A stretch of 64,000 nucleotides of DNA, from the NCBI RefSeq assembly GCF_005860765.1, contig NZ_VCEI01000021.1, positions 682,001 to 746,000 of the forward strand, given 5' to 3'. This document shows, in pieces, positions 58,892 to 64,000 of the stretch. The position numbers were made by a program, and so were the translations under genes. Under the pieces are notes generated by a model. The model worked only from the letters and a program-made list of their open reading frames with translations, searched no databases and was not told the origin of the DNA. Each line of letters begins with the position of its first letter. The first letter of the stretch is position 1. The DNA comes from Dyadobacter sediminis. GTDB taxonomy: Bacteria > Bacteroidota > Bacteroidia > Cytophagales > Spirosomataceae.

Positions 58892-60355
58892 CTATTCTGA
58901 ATCCATGTAAAGTCCGAATTCGCTAATGGCCACGCTGACCGGCGATTTGGTGATTCTCAGCCGCATTTTCTGCGCCGTAACCGGAACTTCCAGTTTTACA
59001 ATTCTTTTGGCACCGATGCTGGTTCCTTTATGGATTTCTTTCCAGTTGTTGTTTTCCCAGACATCCACTGCAAATTCCTCTACTCTTTGTCCCAGCTTAA
59101 TGAATTCCTGAATAGCGATGATATCAAACGTAACCGGCTGGCTTAGGTCAATCGTAACTTCCGGCGTTTTGAAATCATCGTCCGTTGCCCAGTACGTATC
59201 CGCTTTTCCGTCGAGGATATTTTTTGCACTGTAAATGGAATTATACCCGCGCACATTCACGGCTCTTGAACTTGCACGTGCAATCAGATTTACGGCAAAT
59301 GTCTTTTTGATATGATCGCCGAAAGCTTTCAGGCTGGCTACATCGTCATCGTGCAGCTGTCCGCGTGTATCGGGTGCCAGTCCGAGGTCAAGTGCCGCAC
59401 CGCGGCCAACGCTTTTAAGATACAGGTCAAACAGTTTTTCAGGTGTTTTGGGCTTTTCTGTCGGATGGTAAAACCAGCCCTTGCGCAGCGGAACGTCGCA
59501 TTCCGCCGGAATCCAGAACTTTCCGTTTCTTGTTCCGCCCGGGTTTTCCGTTGCATTGGCTTGTCCCGGCACAGCGACATTTTTTCCTTCCGAAGGTTTT
59601 GGCGTCAGCGTTGCCCAGGAAGTTTCATTCACACTTCCGTCCTCATTTCCGGCCCAGCGTACATCCCAGCCAATATCGCTGAAAATATTTGCTGAAGGCT
59701 GCAGCTTGCGCGTCAGATTGGTCCATGTGGAATCCCACTGATAATAGGTTGTGTTGTCAATGGAACGCTTTTCCTTTGCGCCGCCATAATAACCGTCGCC
59801 GCCATTGGCACCGTCGTGCCACGACATAAAGAGTTCGCCATAATTGGTATACAGTTCACGGAGCTGTTCCCGGTAAATTTTCAGGTATTCCGGTGTTCCG
59901 TAAGCGGCATTGTTGCGGTCCCATGGCGAGCAGTAAACGCCGAATTTCAGTCCGTGTTTTCTGGCAGCGTCGGCCACTTCTTTTACCAGATCGCCTTTTC
60001 CGCCGCGGAACGGGCTTTTTGTAATATTATATTCTGTGGTTTTCGTCGGCCATAACGCAAAGCCGTCATGATGTTTGGCAACCAGTACAATTCCTTTAAG
60101 TCCACCCGCTTTTGCTGCCAGTATGATTTGTTCAGCATTGAAATCAGAAGGATTGAATGTTTTCGGATCGGCATCGCCAAAACCCCATTCCTTATTCTCG
60201 AATGTAGTGGGTGTAAAATGCATGATGCCGTAAACTTCGGTTTCATGCCAGGCAACCTGCCGGGGAGCCGGCAATGCGCCGTAAGGTTTTGGAGGTGTCT
60301 GGGCAAAAGAATGAAGTGCCGTCAACAGAAAAAGAAAGGATAGGGGTTTTATCAT
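58892..60355 (-). CDS. Alpha-L-fucosidase (GH29) with C-terminal discoidin-like domain
   Basis: A 487-residue secreted enzyme; signal peptide ends SFAQ (residue 19). The GH29 domain runs to about residue 340: VYGIMHFTPTTFENKEWGFG, VLVAKHHDGFALWPT, YCSPWDRN, and the predicted nucleophile D181 in SWHDGANGG. The last about 135 residues (RASSRAVNVRGYNSIYSAKNILDGKADTYWATDD) form a discoidin/CBM32-like galactose-binding fold. It removes terminal alpha-L-fucose from glycans. The ATG at 60355 is chosen over 60391 because it starts the signal peptide. Sequence type suggests GH29 subfamily B (linkage-restricted), tentatively. Confidence 0.9.
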   Translation of the reverse strand: MIKPLSFLFLLTALHSFAQTPPKPYGALPAPRQVAWHETEVYGIMHFTPTTFENKEWGFGDADPKTFNPSDFNAEQIILAAKAGGLKGIVLVAKHHDGFALWPTKTTEYNITKSPFRGGKGDLVKEVADAARKHGLKFGVYCSPWDRNNAAYGTPEYLKIYREQLRELYTNYGELFMSWHDGANGGDGYYGGAKEKRSIDNTTYYQWDSTWTNLTRKLQPSANIFSDIGWDVRWAGNEDGSVNETSWATLTPKPSEGKNVAVPGQANATENPGGTRNGKFWIPAECDVPLRKGWFYHPTEKPKTPEKLFDLYLKSVGRGAALDLGLAPDTRGQLHDDDVASLKAFGDHIKKTFAVNLIARASSRAVNVRGYNSIYSAKNILDGKADTYWATDDDFKTPEVTIDLSQPVTFDIIAIQEFIKLGQRVEEFAVDVWENNNWKEIHKGTSIGAKRIVKLEVPVTAQKMRLRITKSPVSVAISEFGLYMDSE

Positions 60356-60586
60356 TTGAAAAAAAAGTTTCTTGGTTAATGCAAGCAGCATTGTTGGTTG
60401 TTAATCATTGCCGGAAATGGTTCTTTCGGAAAGGCTTTCAGCGTGTTCCGGTCACGTTCTGATTTGTTCATTTTTATGGATTCAGGAAACCAAATGGCCC
60501 GCCAATGTATCAAATTTTTTACTGTAAAACCGTGTTCAGTGCAATTTGTTGAGCAACCCGGTTTAAATGAACCCGGCAGCCAAGTT

Positions 60587-62008
60587 TTAGTTAATCACAA
60601 AAAGGTATGCAGGCTGGCCGCCGATTTCAGCCAACTCTTTCGATGCAATCTGAATGGAACCGTCTTTTACTTTAAGCATTTTTTTCTTTCCTGCCAATGT
60701 GATTTTTGCATTCGGTGCAAGCGTTAATCCTTCCGGTTTCAGGCTTGCAGGAATTTTTTCGCCGGATTCGGCCAGATAAAAAGCATACGTTGTGTTTCCT
60801 TTTTTGGTATAGGCCCATTTGCCCTGGCGGTAAGGCGCAAGCGGCTTGGTTTCATAAATGCCGATGCCGTTGACATGCATCCATTTTCCCATTTCTTCCA
60901 GCCGGCCGTATGCTTCTTCATGCCATTCTCCGTCCGGGCCCGGCGCAATGTTCAGCAGCAGGTTTCCGCCTTTGGCAACGATATCCACCAGCGTATGCAC
61001 CAGTTTTTGGGTGGATTTGAAATTTTCTTTCGGAATATAAGACCATGAGTCGCCCATTGTCATGCACGATTCCCACGGAATGGACATATAATGATCCGGA
61101 ATGGACTGCTCGGGCGTTACATAATTTTCAAATTCGCCCGTCACGGTACGGTCTACAACCAGCAGGCCGGGCTGATGCGATCTTGCCATCTTTGCAATTT
61201 TGGGCATGTCAATATCCTGATCGTACGGAATGCTTTTCTGCCAGCTGATATTCGGGTCAATGGTGTTGAAAGGCCGCACCCAGCCGCCATCCAGCCACAG
61301 AATATCCACCGAGCCATAATCAGACATCAGTTCTTCAATCTGGTTATAGGTGAAATCCTTGAATTTCTGCCACATTTCAGGCCTTTTTTTAGGGTCATAG
61401 GAAACGTTGCGGTCTTTTGGCGGAAAGTACGGCCACCAGTAAGAATCCGTGTTCCAGTCCGGTTTGGAAAAGTAAGTCCCGGTCATGAATCCCTGATTCC
61501 TGAATGCCGACAGCACTTCTTTCGTCACATTGCTTTTCGGATTGGATTTGAAAGGCGTATTGGTAATCTTGTAATCCGTGTATTTGGAGTCGAACATGGC
61601 AAAGCCGTCATGATGTTTTGTAGTAAAAACCACATATTTCATACCTGCATTCTTTGCTGCCTGCGCCCATCTTTCCGGATTGAATCTGACCGGATTGAAC
61701 GTCTGCGGAATAGCTTCGTAAGCTTTTTTATATTCATTGTAATCATGCGCATGCGGCCCTCTGCGTTCGCACCAGCCTTCATCCTCCGGGCAAAGCGACC
61801 AGGATTCCACAATTCCCCACTGGCTATACGTTCCCCAATGCATCAGCAAACCGAATTTTACATCCTGCCATTTGCTTAGTTTTTGCTGTACAAGCGGATC
61901 TGTTGGTGCAATGTATTTGGAATGATCCTGTTCCGCATGCTGCTGCGCGTATAAACTGCTTTTGATTAATAAACCTGCAAGCAGGAAAACGGTCAATTTA
62001 AAGTTCAT
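60587..62008 (-). CDS. Alpha-L-fucosidase (GH29) 2
   Basis: A 473-residue secreted GH29 enzyme; signal peptide ends SLYAQ. Motifs: KFGLLMHWGTYSQWGIVESW, YVVFTTKHHDGFAMFDSKY, YFSKPDWN, and the predicted nucleophile D240 in DILWLDGGWV. A beta-sandwich C-terminal part follows (PLAPYRQGKWAYTKKGNTTY). It differs from fucosidase 1 in architecture, lacking the discoidin domain, so the two may take different fucose linkages. The gap to fucosidase 1 is 231 bases, in which I see no gene or clear promoter. Confidence 0.92.
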   Translation of the reverse strand: MNFKLTVFLLAGLLIKSSLYAQQHAEQDHSKYIAPTDPLVQQKLSKWQDVKFGLLMHWGTYSQWGIVESWSLCPEDEGWCERRGPHAHDYNEYKKAYEAIPQTFNPVRFNPERWAQAAKNAGMKYVVFTTKHHDGFAMFDSKYTDYKITNTPFKSNPKSNVTKEVLSAFRNQGFMTGTYFSKPDWNTDSYWWPYFPPKDRNVSYDPKKRPEMWQKFKDFTYNQIEELMSDYGSVDILWLDGGWVRPFNTIDPNISWQKSIPYDQDIDMPKIAKMARSHQPGLLVVDRTVTGEFENYVTPEQSIPDHYMSIPWESCMTMGDSWSYIPKENFKSTQKLVHTLVDIVAKGGNLLLNIAPGPDGEWHEEAYGRLEEMGKWMHVNGIGIYETKPLAPYRQGKWAYTKKGNTTYAFYLAESGEKIPASLKPEGLTLAPNAKITLAGKKKMLKVKDGSIQIASKELAEIGGQPAYLFVIN

Positions 62009-62036
62009 TGTAATGGGTTAATGAGTGGGTTGAAGC

Positions 62037-62066
62037 AATTGGCTGTTAGCTTTTAGCTATTACCTT
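62037..62066. repeat. TTAGCTG-type short repeat, upstream of fucosidase 2
   Basis: GGCTGTTAGCTTTTAGCTAT, related to the repeats at 51421-51456 and 51590-51618. Non-coding. Confidence 0.45.
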
Positions 62067-62158
62067 TTGGAAAAATAGATGGTTAGTATGGGTAAAATAT
62101 AAATCGAGAATATGACGGATTTCAATCAGTTACAGATAAACAGTCTTACTTTTTTGAA

Positions 62159-63190
62159 TCAGGCAAAATAGCTCTTGGCATTGATGACCTTTCCTTTTCC
62201 GCCTTGTTCCGTAACGGTGTAATTGAAGCCTTTCTGAACGGAATACGCGCCGACTTCTCCTTGTTTGTTAATGGCAATAAATCCTACCTGAAACGTTTTT
62301 GCACGTTCCGGATTCGGCTTCACAATGCGTTCAACGGCCTTTTTGCACGCTTCTTCCGGAGAAAGCCCGGAGCGCATGAATTCCACAACCAGATGCGTTC
62401 CGCAAACCCGGATTACTTCTTCGCCCTGACCGGAAGAGGTAGCAGCACCGATTTCGTTATCCACAAAAAGACCAGCGCCGATAATTGGCGAATCGCCGAC
62501 TCTGCCGCGCATTTTGAAGCCCATGCCGCTTGTCGTGCACATGCCTGAAAGATCGCCCTTTGCGTCCAGTGCGAGCGTTCCCATGGTATCATGGTTAAAA
62601 GAGCCGTCCTCGAGCCGTGCAGGCGCAAACGGTCCGTGTCCTTTCGGGTGCGACTGCTGATGTTCAATGTTGATAACAGGCTTGTATTCCGCTTTGATGA
62701 GCCATTGTTTATACGACTTTTCAGCATCGGGCGAAAGCTTGTCCGGTTCCAGCTTGAAGCCGTTTGCCAGTGCAAACTGTTGTGCGCCAACCCCTGCCAG
62801 AAATACATGCGGCGTGGTTTCCATCAGTTTTCTTGCAACCGAAACCGGGTGTTTGATCCTTTCCAGAAAAGCGACCGAACCGCAGTTTGCCTTTTCATCC
62901 ATAATGCAGGCGTCCAGCGTAACATGCCCGTCGCGGTCCGGGTTTCCGCCGAGACCTACGCAGCAATTAATGTCGTTTTCAATCGCGATCGCTGCCTGTT
63001 CCACTGCATCCAGTGCTTTTCCGCCTTTTTCAAGAACCGGCCAGGCTGCGCCGTTGGCAATTTGCCCGCTGTCCCAGGTGGAAATGACAACCGGTTTGTT
63101 TATAGCAGATTTGGCAAATAAATCGCTGATGCGGGAAAATGGAAGTACAACAGCAGACAAGCGTAGAAAAGAGCGGCGAGATGACGACAT
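62159..63190 (-). CDS. N4-(beta-N-acetylglucosaminyl)-L-asparaginase, Tat-exported
   Basis: A 343-residue Ntn hydrolase that cuts the GlcNAc-asparagine bond left after N-glycan removal. Twin-arginine signal RRSFLRLSAVVLPFSR at the N-terminus predicts periplasmic location. The autocleavage site gives the N-terminal nucleophile T202 in HDTMGTLALD; GMCTTSGMGFKMRGRVGDSPIIGAG and ATSSGQGEEVIRVCG are the other family motifs. It is the first gene of the fucosidase group, 150 bases upstream of fucosidase 2, with a consensus promoter. Together they point to breakdown of fucosylated asparagine-linked glycans. Confidence 0.93.
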   Translation of the reverse strand: MSSSRRSFLRLSAVVLPFSRISDLFAKSAINKPVVISTWDSGQIANGAAWPVLEKGGKALDAVEQAAIAIENDINCCVGLGGNPDRDGHVTLDACIMDEKANCGSVAFLERIKHPVSVARKLMETTPHVFLAGVGAQQFALANGFKLEPDKLSPDAEKSYKQWLIKAEYKPVINIEHQQSHPKGHGPFAPARLEDGSFNHDTMGTLALDAKGDLSGMCTTSGMGFKMRGRVGDSPIIGAGLFVDNEIGAATSSGQGEEVIRVCGTHLVVEFMRSGLSPEEACKKAVERIVKPNPERAKTFQVGFIAINKQGEVGAYSVQKGFNYTVTEQGGKGKVINAKSYFA

Positions 63191-63514
63191 AGGATTTATA
63201 TTAATATTTTTTAAAAAGTCCTTTTTGACTTTAAAATTTTTTCAAATATACAGTTATAAGCACTACTTGCCAATAAGGTAATAATATTTTGTTGAACATG
63301 GAAACGGTAAGATTTTAGGTAAGTATTTCATAATTAATTTAGAATAAAGTACTTAATGCAAGGACTTGTAGATCGTTATAAAAGAAGATAGAACGTCTGT
63401 TGAAATCTGTTTATAGGTGTTTTGATCATCCGGATCTGTCAAAAAAATTCATCCTTTACTAATTAAAAACAAAAAGCTTTATTTGGCAGAAAGTATTAAA
63501 TTTTTCGCATTCAT
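63191..63514. other. Intergenic region with divergent promoters
   Basis: It holds the minus-strand promoter of the glycosylasparaginase gene (63243-63273) and leads rightward to the partial ABC ATPase gene. I see no reading frame, RNA gene or repeat in the rest. Confidence 0.5.
63243..63273 (-). promoter_or_regulatory. Consensus promoter of the glycosylasparaginase-fucosidase genes
   Basis: Minus-strand TTG (63273 to 63271), 20-base spacer, TATATTTG (63250 to 63243). The inferred start near 63236 gives a leader of about 45 bases. Confidence 0.65.
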
Positions 63515-64000
63515 ATGGTTCTGGAAATAAGGGATCTGCAACAGAAATACGGAGAACTTGAAATTCTGAACATTCCGTACTGGCAAATAGAAAAAGGCAT
63601 TTACTGGATTCAGGGCGAAAACGGAGCTGGCAAATCGACGCTTTTCAGGACGCTTTCGGGAATGCTGCCGTATACCGGTTCCATTGTGCTTGACGGCAAA
63701 TTTGATCTGAGAAAAAATCCGGTTGATTACAAACTGCGGTTGAATCTGGGCGAAGCCGAGCCGTTATATCCTTCCTTTCTGACCCCTGCTGATCTGATTG
63801 CCTTTGTCGCGGAATCCAAAAAAAGTCCCGAAGGGCAGGCCGAAATGCTGATTGAAGCCTTTGGTGTCCATTATCTTTCCAGTCCGTTCGGAAGCTATTC
63901 CAGCGGCATGGTTAAAAAGGTTTCGCTTTTGCTGGCTTTTCTCGGGAATCCGTCCGTGATTATTCTGGACGAGCCTTTGATCACGATTGATCAGGAAGCG
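63515..64000 (+). CDS. ABC transporter ATP-binding protein, 3' end outside window
   Basis: The frame is open from the ATG at 63515 to the last base, 162 codons. Walker A is GENGAGKST, the signature is SYSSGMVKK (a variant of LSGGQ), and Walker B is VIILDEP. The compact form with a short helical region and the 'SSGMVKK' signature resembles ATPases of CcmA/gliding-type or ABC-2 exporters. The partner membrane protein is probably encoded beyond the window. Substrate unknown. Confidence 0.85.
   Translation, partial: MVLEIRDLQQKYGELEILNIPYWQIEKGIYWIQGENGAGKSTLFRTLSGMLPYTGSIVLDGKFDLRKNPVDYKLRLNLGEAEPLYPSFLTPADLIAFVAESKKSPEGQAEMLIEAFGVHYLSSPFGSYSSGMVKKVSLLLAFLGNPSVIILDEPLITIDQEA

Overview
The window looks like chromosomal DNA of a Bacteroidota bacterium, most likely of the Cytophagales (Dyadobacter/Spirosoma-like). 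Two SusC/SusD pairs, a GWxTD lipoprotein, a DUF5686 outer-membrane protein, a ScfR-type regulator and a PorT-like barrel are typical of that phylum. Many intergenic regions also carry the Bacteroidota promoter pattern TTG-N19/20-TAnnTTTG, and Shine-Dalgarno sequences are weak. No rRNA, tRNA, CRISPR array, integrase, transposase or phage gene was seen. Family calls rest on motifs read by eye, with no database search.

Layout. 1-23 kb is mostly housekeeping: a partial hypothetical gene, mnmA, an RlmB-type rRNA methylase, a GWxTD lipoprotein, a 2,4-dienoyl-CoA reductase-like SDR, pyrB, a GreA/B-like protein, yebC, an ElaA-type acetyltransferase, a possible structured RNA, metF, ybjQ, a nitroreductase coupled to an orphan ABC ATPase, a DUF5686 protein, a SanA/ElyC protein, topoisomerase IV subunit A, a CoA-type Nudix hydrolase, a COG2509-type FAD protein, a ScfR-type regulator and a small outer-membrane barrel. 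23-31 kb holds leuS, small secreted proteins, a GH25 lysozyme, agmatine deiminase, a Hint-like secreted protein and an AEC carrier. 31.6-38.3 kb, minus strand, is a SusC/SusD/lipoprotein operon followed by a Tat-exported PLP aminotransferase. 39-43 kb carries N-carbamoylputrescine amidase and an envelope-lipid group (a family 9 glycosyltransferase and two LpxL-like acyltransferases).

43.3-52.8 kb is a minus-strand assimilatory sulfur cluster: a TauE/SafE permease, O-succinylhomoserine sulfhydrylase, a UPF0175/DUF3368 toxin-antitoxin-like pair, APS reductase, CysD, CysN, a siroheme sulfite reductase with a helical HEPN-like tail, and the siroheme methyltransferase. Together these take sulfate through APS and sulfite to sulfide and homocysteine, and make the siroheme precursor. 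No APS kinase or complete precorrin-2 dehydrogenase lies in the window.

53-63.2 kb is a glycoprotein-glycan utilisation locus: a Tat-exported glycosylasparaginase, two GH29 alpha-L-fucosidases and a SusC/SusD pair, suggesting use of fucosylated N-linked glycans. The window ends inside a second ABC ATPase gene. The most interesting candidates are the structured RNA before metF, the truncated CysG-like segment on the TauE permease, the toxin-antitoxin pair inside the cys operon, the sulfite reductase tail, the Hint-like protein lacking its cysteine, and the long structured leaders of both susC genes.
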